Below, one piece after another: positions 1 to 7,144 of a stretch of DNA of 12,273 nt. A model generated the notes under the pieces. It searched no databases. It saw only the letters and a program-made list of their open reading frames with translations, and was not told the DNA's origin. The number at the start of each line of letters is the position of its first letter. Position 1 is the first letter of the stretch. Origin of the DNA: an uncultured Desulfobulbaceae bacterium (GTDB lineage Bacteria; Desulfobacterota; Desulfobulbia; Desulfobulbales; BM004). The stretch lies in the NCBI GenBank assembly GCA_947258675.1, contig CAMYJP010000065.1:1-12273 (forward strand), in the 5' to 3' direction. Position numbers and translations under genes: made by a program.

Positions 1-921
1 TTCAACCAAATCAGGAGTAGTTTTCCAGCGTTCATGCATCCAAACCCACTGGGTTGGATATTTTTTAATCTGACTTTCAATAACCTCATGGAATCTACGG
101 GTATTTTCTGATATATCCTGTTTCCTATTGCCTGTTCTGATAACAGGTAGTGGTTTTTCAATAATAAACTGATATGTGTCATCAGGCTTTTTAAGATAAA
201 ACATTGGGAGAGTAGCAGCACTCGAATCCATAGCCAGCATTGCCCCACCAATAGGGGTGTAAGCCTTTTTGCCAAAAAAATCGACAAATATTCCTTTTAC
301 ATTGGTATCCTGATCAATCAGAATACCAAGGAGATTGTTTTCGGCCAGGACTCTCAATATATTTTTATATGAAGTTCCTCTTGGTAGAGTCTTCACCCCT
401 TTTTTCCCTCTTAGCTTGAACAATAATGTGTTGAGTTTATCATTACTCAGCTTTTTGCCAATTGTATAGGCGGCTGGAAATCCCAGCATTGGCAGAACCA
501 ACGCAATGGCCTCCCAGCAACCCATATGGCCGATCATACACAGCACACCTTTGTTCTCTTTCAGGGCAGCATGAAGGTGATGTCCTCCTACAACTTCAAG
601 ATCTTTAAAAAATTTATCATTATCTTCTATCACCAGCTTACTGGCGAATTCTGCTGCACTTTTTCCTAAATTTACAAAGACTTCACGCGCCATTTCAAAG
701 ATTTCCGATTCAGTTTTTTGTTTCCCATAGGCCAAACGGAGGTTATTAATGGTTTTTGTTCGTTCTCTTTTGCTAAATCTAAAAACTAACGCTCCCAAAA
801 TTGCAAACAATTTGAAGGTTAGTTTCCTTGATAAAATTTTTACAAATATTTGCAACAAGTGAATAATGGCAATTAAAATTGTGTATCTGCACGTTTTTTT
901 AACTTTCTTTAAAAAGCGCAT
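1..921 (-). CDS. LpxL/HtrB-family lipid A biosynthesis acyltransferase (3' end cut by window edge)
   Basis: Probable Kdo-lipid A late acyltransferase, which transfers a fatty acyl chain from acyl-ACP to a lipid A precursor at the inner face of the inner membrane. The frame is open from ATG at 921 to base 1 (307 codons) with no stop reached, so only the last few residues should be missing; the family is usually about 290-320 residues. The N-terminus is basic, then hydrophobic (about residues 12-50), fitting a membrane anchor. The family's HX4(D/E) catalytic motif is clear as GHMGCWE (H132, E137). The segment YTPIGGAMLAM and the C-terminal YPTQWVWMHERWK match the conserved family blocks. No convincing Shine-Dalgarno sequence precedes the ATG. 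It is divergent from the thioredoxin-reductase-like gene. Which acyl position (LpxL, LpxM or LpxP type) cannot be told from sequence alone. Family assignment is firm. Confidence 0.9.
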   Translation of the reverse strand, partial: MRFLKKVKKTCRYTILIAIIHLLQIFVKILSRKLTFKLFAILGALVFRFSKRERTKTINNLRLAYGKQKTESEIFEMAREVFVNLGKSAAEFASKLVIEDNDKFFKDLEVVGGHHLHAALKENKGVLCMIGHMGCWEAIALVLPMLGFPAAYTIGKKLSNDKLNTLLFKLRGKKGVKTLPRGTSYKNILRVLAENNLLGILIDQDTNVKGIFVDFFGKKAYTPIGGAMLAMDSSAATLPMFYLKKPDDTYQFIIEKPLPVIRTGNRKQDISENTRRFHEVIESQIKKYPTQWVWMHERWKTTPDLVE

Positions 922-962
922 AGTTAAAAGAATAAAGACTAATGGAAAATGTTTATATGCAG

Positions 963-984
963 TATTAACTTTTTGAAGTTAATA
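963..984. promoter_or_regulatory. 22-bp palindrome, candidate operator
   Basis: Two perfect 9-bp arms (TATTAACTT and AAGTTAATA) flank a 4-base centre, TTTG. It lies in the intergenic region between the divergent acyltransferase and thioredoxin-reductase-like genes. It overlaps a weak plus-strand -35-like TTGAAG (973-978), which has TATTCT 17 bases further on (996-1001). A repressor or activator site is plausible, but an AT-rich chance palindrome cannot be excluded. Confidence 0.35.
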
Positions 985-1024
985 TAATTTTGATCTATTC
1001 TAATATGCTGTATCTGGACGCGAA

Positions 1025-1042
1025 AAAAGAATTGATTCTTTT
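1025..1042. promoter_or_regulatory. 18-bp palindrome, candidate operator
   Basis: AAAAGAAT and ATTCTTTT are perfect 8-bp arms around TG. It is the second palindrome in the 252-bp divergent intergenic region and lies about 130 bases upstream of the GTG start of the flavoprotein gene. Its form suits a dimeric regulator. No specific regulator family is recognised. Confidence 0.3.
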
Positions 1043-1162
1043 AATAACATTAAATATTTATCATATTCTAAAACAATCTGTCATGTTTTTTTTCATAAAA
1101 TGAGAGCATATCTATATAGTGTGTATGAGCCAGCGTTATCATTAATGAGTCCTATTGCAATG

Positions 1163-1168
1163 GGAGGT
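1163..1168 (+). promoter_or_regulatory. Shine-Dalgarno GGAGGT deciding a GTG start
   Basis: A strong GGAGGT sits 5 bases before GTG at 1174. No ATG is suitably spaced, so this site supports the GTG start. Confidence 0.8.
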
Positions 1169-1173
1169 GCTGT

Positions 1174-2076
1174 GTGGACGTGTCAAAAGATGAGACAATT
1201 TATGACTGCATAATTATTGGTGCCGGTCCAGGAGGTCTGCAGGCGGCCATACACCTGGCACGCTATAATAGAAAGGTACTCATTATTAATCATGGAGGAG
1301 GTAGAACCACTCATGCAACTCGGATAGAAAATTATCTAGGCCAAGCAGAAATAACGGGGAAAAAGCTTATTGAAATCGGTTTGGAGCAGATTAATCGTTT
1401 TAATGTGAATTTAGTTCGCGGTCACGTGACTCGTCTGGAAAAAGAGCATCTCTTTTCCGTATACACAAAAGATGAAATATATTCTGCAAAATATGTTATC
1501 GCCTCTTCAGGAGCATCTGAAAACATACCCCAGGTGAAAAATATTTATAAATTTTTCGGCACAAGTTTTTTTACCTGCGTAGATTGCGATGGATACCATA
1601 CTACAGGAAAGAAACTTTTAATAATGGGGAATTCAGTCAAGAGCACACGGCTGGCTTTTGGTATGAAGCAGATGTTTACTGATAATATTACCCTTCTGCT
1701 AACCGGAGAGAAACTTCCTGCTGATTATGAAGAATTGCTCAGCGAGGATAAGATTGGACTTATATATAAAAACCCTATTGAAATTATAGGAAATGAGGTA
1801 ATGGAGGGAGTTAAATTTGAGGATGGGTCCATCGTGGAGTGTGATGCAGTAATGTCCCAATATGGTTACACACTGAATGATGGTTATCTTAAAGAGCTAG
1901 GAATTAAGAGAGACAGTGAGAACATCAAAATTCTCACCAATAATAATGGTGAGACATCTTTGTCTGGGCTTTATGCGTTAGGACCTCTGCGACAAGGAAA
2001 TGCTCAGGCAATTATTGCTGCAGGCCAGGGTGCGATTGCTGCGATTGATATCAATAAAGGCATGCTGGAAATATAA
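1174..2076 (+). CDS. Atypical thioredoxin-reductase-like FAD disulfide oxidoreductase
   Basis: A 300-residue flavoprotein of the low-molecular-weight thioredoxin reductase fold. The N-terminal FAD Rossmann motif GAGPGG is at 16-21 and the redox CxxC is CVDC at 135-138, followed by DGY as in TrxB (CATCDG). The second, nucleotide-binding subdomain is degenerate. Where NADPH enzymes have GGGxxA there is MGNSVKS (151-157), and the HRRxxxR arginine motif is replaced by LLLTGEK (175-181). The C-terminal FAD block reads GLYALGPLRQGNAQA, with Pro271 where the usual GD aspartate stands. NADPH may therefore not be the electron donor. Ferredoxin-dependent flavin thioredoxin reductases are a known precedent for such loss. 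The GTG start is set by GGAGGT at 1163-1168. The fold is certain; the donor and substrate are not. The zinc-ribbon gene follows 79 bases downstream and may be co-transcribed. Confidence 0.88.
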   Translation: MDVSKDETIYDCIIIGAGPGGLQAAIHLARYNRKVLIINHGGGRTTHATRIENYLGQAEITGKKLIEIGLEQINRFNVNLVRGHVTRLEKEHLFSVYTKDEIYSAKYVIASSGASENIPQVKNIYKFFGTSFFTCVDCDGYHTTGKKLLIMGNSVKSTRLAFGMKQMFTDNITLLLTGEKLPADYEELLSEDKIGLIYKNPIEIIGNEVMEGVKFEDGSIVECDAVMSQYGYTLNDGYLKELGIKRDSENIKILTNNNGETSLSGLYALGPLRQGNAQAIIAAGQGAIAAIDINKGMLEI

Positions 2077-2136
2077 TAAGCAGACCTGTTGAGTCGTACG
2101 AAGATAGCAAAGAAAATCCTTAAATTGTAATTCCTT

Positions 2137-2148
2137 AGGGGAGGAGGT
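2137..2148 (+). promoter_or_regulatory. Very strong Shine-Dalgarno AGGGGAGGAGGT
   Basis: An extended purine-rich site lies 7 bases before ATG 2156. It argues that the short 60-codon frame is a genuine, well-translated gene. Confidence 0.75.
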
Positions 2149-2155
2149 ATCAAGG

Positions 2156-2338
2156 ATGCAAGAATTTCGTGTATGTAAATCCTGCGGCTATGAACGCGGA
2201 TTTCATGTCTTTTTTAAAGAAAATGAAGATGCTGTAGTAATAGGACTTATCTGCCCAAATTGTGGTCAGTCTTACGACCCAGGGTGGCAAATAGATAGCC
2301 TGTCAAAAGAATCACCCAGGAAAGACAAAATATATTAA
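2156..2338 (+). CDS. Small double-CxxC zinc-ribbon protein, function unknown
   Basis: A 60-residue protein with two metal-binding knuckles, CKSCG (C7, C10) and CPNCG (C33, C36), separated by 22 residues rich in aromatic and acidic residues. This is the usual arrangement of a zinc-ribbon or rubredoxin-like mini-domain. The C-terminal 15 residues are polar and charged and probably disordered. There is no signal peptide or membrane segment, so it should be cytoplasmic. The excellent ribosome binding site and the cysteine pattern support a real gene. It follows the CxxC flavoprotein on the same strand, so it could be a partner or substrate for disulfide exchange, but that is inference. I do not recognise a named family. 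Confidence 0.75.
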   Translation: MQEFRVCKSCGYERGFHVFFKENEDAVVIGLICPNCGQSYDPGWQIDSLSKESPRKDKIY

Positions 2339-2432
2339 TAAGCAAACCGATTTGGTTATTACTGATATAAAACACAGCAGATTCGCATTATGGAGTGATT
2401 TAGGAAAAAAAGAAAGATTTACTTATGGGGGG

Positions 2433-2471
2433 TGAACCAACATGCTGTTGGGGGGTCAGCATGTTGGTTCA
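2433..2471. terminator. Perfect 15-bp hairpin between convergent genes
   Basis: Arms 2433-2447 and 2457-2471 are perfect reverse complements around a 9-base loop containing GGGGGG. It lies between the convergent zinc-ribbon and PPDK-like genes, where a bidirectional terminator is expected. However, no T-tract follows directly on either strand; on the minus strand a T-rich stretch begins only about 15-20 bases beyond. An intrinsic terminator is therefore unproven, and an RNA-processing or protein-binding element is possible. Confidence 0.5.
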
Positions 2472-2508
2472 ATCAAATGGTAAAATAACTCATCGTTTTC
2501 AAATTTAC

Positions 2509-2540
2509 TACCACATAGTGGTATAGTCAAGTATTTTTTT
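2509..2540 (+). terminator. Weak candidate terminator: 6-bp hairpin plus T-run
   Basis: TACCAC-ATA-GTGGTA (2509-2523) is a perfect short stem, followed 8 bases later by TATTTTTTT (2532-2540). It is in plus orientation, downstream of the zinc-ribbon gene. The gap between stem and T-run is longer than in a classical intrinsic terminator, so this is tentative. Confidence 0.3.
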
Positions 2541-2546
2541 CATCCA

Positions 2547-5500
2547 TTAAAGAGGCAGGATGTGCACCTCTTCTCGAACCTGATGACCACCTCTAAGAAA
2601 CAATCCTTTACGGCCATCAATACTTACCATATCTCCAAAATTGATGACATAACCATTAATTTCACATCGTTCCTCGTTTTCATAAACCTTTAAATCTTTG
2701 CATCCTACAACACAGGTTTTAGTCAGAAGACCATCTGTCATGGCAATTTCTTTTATGTCTTCTGGAACGGTATCTCTACGTATAAGGATGAGGCGAGAGT
2801 GTGGATCTTCTTGTCGCAAATGGTGTATATTTTCAGCAGTGAATACTGCTCTTCCTGACATGGCACTTCCGGAAACACCGATACCTTTACCGAGAAGGTT
2901 TTTTTCAAATTCATCATTTTCTTCAAAAATATTTAATTGTTCTCTCTTCTTAATGGTAATCATGTCTCTTGTCTGAAGAATATTGAAATCTTCGGCTTTG
3001 GGGCCGACAAAAGTAAACTCGATTTCCTGGGGATTCCAGCGCTTTTCGTAGACAAGTTCCCTAGATAGGGCAAGCAATGCTTCGTATATTTCCGGAAATC
3101 TTTGCTCAAGAGTATTTTTTGCTGCTCGGTCACTGAGTTTTGCCTGCTCTACAGAAATAGGATAGGTTGTAACTAGCCCACTGACAATATCCTCCCCCTG
3201 TACAGAAAAAGCGTAATCCCCCCAAAGGGCAACACGACTTACCTTTCGATATGGAATTGCCGTAAACACTACACCGCTTCCTGATTGTACTCCAAGGTTC
3301 CCAAATACCATTGCCTGAACAATAACCGCGGTTCCCCAGGAATCTGATAATTCCATCAAGGTGCGGTAATCTCTAGTTTTGACAGTATTCCAAGACCCGA
3401 GTACCATCTCAACAGCGTCAATTAGTTGAACCCATGGATCATCAGGTATAAGTATACCGGCAGTTCTAACTTTTTGCTGATACTCGATGGCTAGTTCCTT
3501 CATCTGACCTGGGGTGAATTGTCGCTTAACCTGCACATTGTGACGAGCTTTAGCGTCATTCATAAGTGATTGAAATTCATCACGATTCATGCCTTTAGCC
3601 ATGGCCCAGGACTGAATAAAACGTCGATAATTATCCCAAGCAAGATATTCTTGACCTGATTCTTTAACAAATTCTTCAACGATATCCTGATTAAGCCCAA
3701 CATTATGGATTGTAGCCATCATCCCCGGCATGGAGACTGCAGATCCGCTCCTTACCGATAGTAATAACTGGTCACTCGAAGTGGAACTATCAGAATAGCC
3801 AAATCTGCGGCCAGTGGTTTTTTCAAGCTCAGTAATGGAATCTCGCAGCTGCTGCATAAATTCAACACGGGCCTTGCTAAATTGTTTTATCACCGGCCAG
3901 CAGCGAAATACTTCGGTGGTTATAATAAAACCTGGTGGTACCGGTTTATTTGCAGACGCAAGCAAAGTAAGATTGAATCCTTTATTACCAAGGTGGATAA
4001 GGTCATTTGTGGCTGGATTAATCTTATGCAGAAAACTGATAACATTTTCAGGATTATAAGTCATGAGGAGGTCTAGGCTTTTTTCGTCAAGTACCTCCTT
4101 CTGGCTTTCAAGCGTCTGGATGATTCGTGTAATAAAGTTGTCAAGATGTTGAAGGCCGAAAGTTCCGGCAATTAAATCTCTGAAAAAAGACTCTGTTAAT
4201 CGATTGATACTGCCATGAATATCTTGTTCATCCCAATGAGGTCTATACTTGGTTAATAAATTCATTTCACCGATTTGCGGGATTAGAATATTTAGATTAG
4301 CTTGGTGAATGTTTGTGTAATAGGCATAAATAACATCCTTGACTCCACTGGAAAGGCCTCGAAATATATCTAAATACTGAGTGTAGGAGAATCTTTTGAT
4401 TCCTAAAGATGATGATAGTAGAGCCACGTAGGTATCCAGCTTCCTGCTCGTGATCCCATCAATTCTCAAAGCCCGAAGGTAAAAGGTCAGACATTTGATA
4501 ATGCGGATAAAAGTAGCCCTGGTGATGAAGGACAGATTAACTGTATCCTGAAGTCGTTCGAGATAGATATTGGCTAAATTTTCAAGTCTGAAGGTCAATC
4601 CTAATCCATCGAATTTTTTTTCCCTATAGCGACCGTAAACAGATGGTATATCTACGGCGATGTGTCTTTTGTAATAAATGTCCTCCTTTGCCTCAAATTT
4701 TTCATCAGAAAGAATGATATCTTTTAATTCCTCCAAGTGTGTCAGTAGAGCATTGAGGCATTGATACGTATCACAGATTTCAAGGTCGCCAAGCAGCTGT
4801 TCCATTTCTGGGAATCCTGAGTCGATAGCCAGCCTGAGTTGTTGTCGCAATTCCTGAAAGCCGAGGTTGTATTTCTGGTAAAGCAGTTTGTACATGGTTA
4901 CTAGCAGGTTGAATCTCATTATTTCATTGGGATCCAAATCTTTCTGTCCAGACACAAGTTGCTGCAATTGATGTTCTTCCCAGTTAAGAAGGTCTTCTAT
5001 CTTTGAAATATGTTCCAAAGAAAACAGATGCTGCAGCAGTTTATGTATGTCATCGATAAAAGTACCTTCAGTGAGAACTTGAGAAAGCACCTCGTCCGGT
5101 AGATAAGGAATAAGAATTGCCTTATCCTTTGTTCTCCAGAAGTCAAAAATGGCAACAATGAAATCAACTATGAGATTGCTGCTTTCAACGTGACTCTGTT
5201 TTCGTAAGAAATGAATGAGTACATCATGTCTTTTATGTATTTCATCAAGTTCGGTTGAAACATCGCGCAATTCTCCTTCAGCCCCGATTTCATTAAAAAA
5301 TACCGGCATAAGTTTGGCGAATTGTTTGGCCAGGTTGTAAATTGGTTCAATGGGGTGGTTTAGGAGTTGTGTAATGTCTCTTTGAAAAAGATCTGTATCA
5401 CGAACACAGGTGCCTGAAAGTTTTACGTTGATAATCAGTGCAGAAAAAAGAGTCGAACACCATTTAGGTTCCTGCATTATAAGGTTGAGCCAGACCCTGA

Positions 5501-6812
5501 TATTTGCAAGATGGGCTGGATTTGTTAAGGGTTGCCAGTCTTCATCTACACCAATTACATTAGCATACTGGAAACCGAACCGAACTGTTTCCCAAAGAAA
5601 TGACTCTACCAATCGACTGTTGTTACGATTGAAAATTTCAGTTCCCAACACTTGTATGCACTGCATAGAGGTATGCGGATATTTACGGACATTTGCCTTA
5701 AGGAGTTGAAATGTAGTTAGCAAGAAGCTTTCTATCTCTTCAAAACTCTGTCTTTTTATGAGGTGGACTAAACTCCTGTTGATTTCCCGCAAAGTCTCTT
5801 CATGTATCAGAGCCAAACCGTCTGTTTCCATGATTCGAAAAAGGAAAAGCAGTTTTCGATTTTCGGAAAAGCGATCTGTTTCTCCTCCTGCGGCTTGAGA
5901 AGCTTTGGCTAGAAAATCAGCCTCCATCAGTTTTTCTGGAACGGATTTATAGAGCCTGACAAGATCAATGTGCGCCGGTAGTTCGAGAATTCTGTCTAAT
6001 TTCTCTTGGCTGGTAGCACATTTATCTATTCGTGTAAGTTCGGTGAGGTTATTTTCGATCGTTTGATGAGAGATTGTGGAGAAAATTTTACCCACTTCCA
6101 AACCGTTACAAAAACTACCGCACTCTTTAACAAACCACGCAAATGGATCAGGTTCCGCCAGCCAGTATTTATAATTAAGCCTCAACACTCTGTTCATCAG
6201 GTTGGTGACAGGCCCGAAATCGTATGTGGCATTAGCAGGAAGATCCTTGGTGATTTGTAATAAGCTAGTAGCGATTCTTTTCATCGGGTGATGCCCTTGA
6301 ACCATATACATTATGATTTTTTCATCCAGGGCATGCAGGTTTGAAAAGCAATCGGCGAAGACTTTTTCATAACGAATAAGGTCATTCGCATCGGAGAGCG
6401 CTATGAGCTTTTCCATGTAGGCCAGGATTGCCTCCATGGTTTGGGCCAATAATGTGTTGTTCTTCTTTGATTCCTCAAGTGCTTTTAAAAAAATAGCAGT
6501 AAATCGTCCGAAAGCCTCGGGTCCGTGAAGATGATTTTTATAATGTCTGATATTTTTTAGAATATAAGCTTTCAGCTTTGGAACAATCAGAGTCCAGTTC
6601 CTGTATGGATGACTGATTTCATATAATAGTGCATGCAGATTATTCCTGATTCCTGTGAAGTCACTGACAATATCCGATAACACTAATAGCGAAGAATCGA
6701 TAGTAACTTCCGGTGTAGCCGTTTCCTGGAGATTGGCAAGCAGGGCTTTAGAATCAATTGCGGCTGATATTTCTGTTGCCGGAGCAGGAACGGTATGTTC
6801 TTGTTTGGACAT
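2547..6812 (-). CDS. Giant PPDK-like PEP/pyruvate-binding (ATP-grasp) protein lacking the phospho-histidine segment
   Basis: A 1421-residue protein. Residues 1 to about 920 are helical in character and match no domain I know. From about 930 it follows the ATP-binding domain of pyruvate phosphate dikinase: LGNKGFN (G942, K944), PVPPGFIITTE, VRSG (R1021) with MPGMM, YRRFIQ, WGTAVIVQAMVFGN, QGEDIVSG, EIEFTF and LQTRD (Q1280, R1282). The usual FTRDP is FTAIP (A1185). About 1305-1410 is the swivelling phosphohistidine domain, but GLLT (ending T1364) runs straight into K-TCVVGC. The roughly 17-residue GGxTSHAAV segment bearing the catalytic His is absent, with no frameshift. The C-terminal PEP/pyruvate TIM barrel of PPDK is also absent. 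PPDK proper is about 870-880 residues, so this is not a simple PpdK. It may bind ATP but should not phosphorylate pyruvate by the normal route. No Shine-Dalgarno is seen before ATG 6812. It is the last gene of a same-strand run after gap. Confidence 0.85.
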   Translation of the reverse strand: MSKQEHTVPAPATEISAAIDSKALLANLQETATPEVTIDSSLLVLSDIVSDFTGIRNNLHALLYEISHPYRNWTLIVPKLKAYILKNIRHYKNHLHGPEAFGRFTAIFLKALEESKKNNTLLAQTMEAILAYMEKLIALSDANDLIRYEKVFADCFSNLHALDEKIIMYMVQGHHPMKRIATSLLQITKDLPANATYDFGPVTNLMNRVLRLNYKYWLAEPDPFAWFVKECGSFCNGLEVGKIFSTISHQTIENNLTELTRIDKCATSQEKLDRILELPAHIDLVRLYKSVPEKLMEADFLAKASQAAGGETDRFSENRKLLFLFRIMETDGLALIHEETLREINRSLVHLIKRQSFEEIESFLLTTFQLLKANVRKYPHTSMQCIQVLGTEIFNRNNSRLVESFLWETVRFGFQYANVIGVDEDWQPLTNPAHLANIRVWLNLIMQEPKWCSTLFSALIINVKLSGTCVRDTDLFQRDITQLLNHPIEPIYNLAKQFAKLMPVFFNEIGAEGELRDVSTELDEIHKRHDVLIHFLRKQSHVESSNLIVDFIVAIFDFWRTKDKAILIPYLPDEVLSQVLTEGTFIDDIHKLLQHLFSLEHISKIEDLLNWEEHQLQQLVSGQKDLDPNEIMRFNLLVTMYKLLYQKYNLGFQELRQQLRLAIDSGFPEMEQLLGDLEICDTYQCLNALLTHLEELKDIILSDEKFEAKEDIYYKRHIAVDIPSVYGRYREKKFDGLGLTFRLENLANIYLERLQDTVNLSFITRATFIRIIKCLTFYLRALRIDGITSRKLDTYVALLSSSLGIKRFSYTQYLDIFRGLSSGVKDVIYAYYTNIHQANLNILIPQIGEMNLLTKYRPHWDEQDIHGSINRLTESFFRDLIAGTFGLQHLDNFITRIIQTLESQKEVLDEKSLDLLMTYNPENVISFLHKINPATNDLIHLGNKGFNLTLLASANKPVPPGFIITTEVFRCWPVIKQFSKARVEFMQQLRDSITELEKTTGRRFGYSDSSTSSDQLLLSVRSGSAVSMPGMMATIHNVGLNQDIVEEFVKESGQEYLAWDNYRRFIQSWAMAKGMNRDEFQSLMNDAKARHNVQVKRQFTPGQMKELAIEYQQKVRTAGILIPDDPWVQLIDAVEMVLGSWNTVKTRDYRTLMELSDSWGTAVIVQAMVFGNLGVQSGSGVVFTAIPYRKVSRVALWGDYAFSVQGEDIVSGLVTTYPISVEQAKLSDRAAKNTLEQRFPEIYEALLALSRELVYEKRWNPQEIEFTFVGPKAEDFNILQTRDMITIKKREQLNIFEENDEFEKNLLGKGIGVSGSAMSGRAVFTAENIHHLRQEDPHSRLILIRRDTVPEDIKEIAMTDGLLTKTCVVGCKDLKVYENEERCEINGYVINFGDMVSIDGRKGLFLRGGHQVREEVHILPL

Positions 6813-6937
6813 TGATAATGTGATATTGAAGTTTGATGGTTTCGAAAAGAGTCGTTCTGCTCTTTATTCCTTTTATTCTCTTTTAGGTTTTTACCCGCCG
6901 CCCGAAGTTTAATGTTTTTCAGCAGCGTGGTAGTTTA

Positions 6938-7144
6938 TTACAGAGGCTTGTTTGCCTCCATATGCATGATCAGGTCCAATAATCGATTTGAATATCCCCA
7001 TTCATTGTCATACCAGGCCAGCACTTTAACTGTTGTACCAATTACTTTGGTTGAATCACCGTCGACTACCGAAGAATGTGGGTTCCCTTGATAATCAATG
7101 GAGACAAGCGGTTCATCAGAATAACCCAGGAATCTGTTGGCGGC
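6938..7144 (-). pseudogene. Detached C-terminal part of GAPDH after the in-frame stop
   Basis: Directly after the TAA at 7145-7147 the same frame continues for 68 codons to a TAA at 6938-6940. It encodes unmistakable GAPDH sequence: [20 protein letters not shown], then [11 protein letters not shown]. No ATG with a ribosome binding site restarts translation near its beginning, so it is unlikely to be made separately. With the upstream part and the stop position the frame totals 334 codons, normal for GAPDH. Its conservation suggests a recent lesion, readthrough or a sequencing error. The segment between ALK and FLGY looks about 4 residues shorter than in typical GAPDH; this is judged by memory of the family. 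Confidence 0.85.

Noticed and set aside
5168..5350. 60-codon minus-strand frame overlapping the PPDK-like gene in another frame
   Set aside because: Alternate-frame shadow; no initiation signal and no family resemblance.
5410..5709. 99-codon plus-strand frame within the PPDK-like gene
   Set aside because: Antisense to a long intact frame, no recognisable protein motif and no Shine-Dalgarno sequence.
2547..6812. PPDK-like protein as a glucan water dikinase because glgA is nearby
   Set aside because: Glucan water dikinases carry the His domain before the nucleotide-binding domain, with starch-binding modules at the front. Here the order is the PPDK one (ATP-grasp, then His domain) and no starch-binding motif was recognised.
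6846..6865. AAAGAG/CTCTTT inverted repeat between gap and the PPDK-like gene as a terminator
   Set aside because: The stem is only 6 bp of weak pairs, with no T-run on the minus strand in the transcribed direction.
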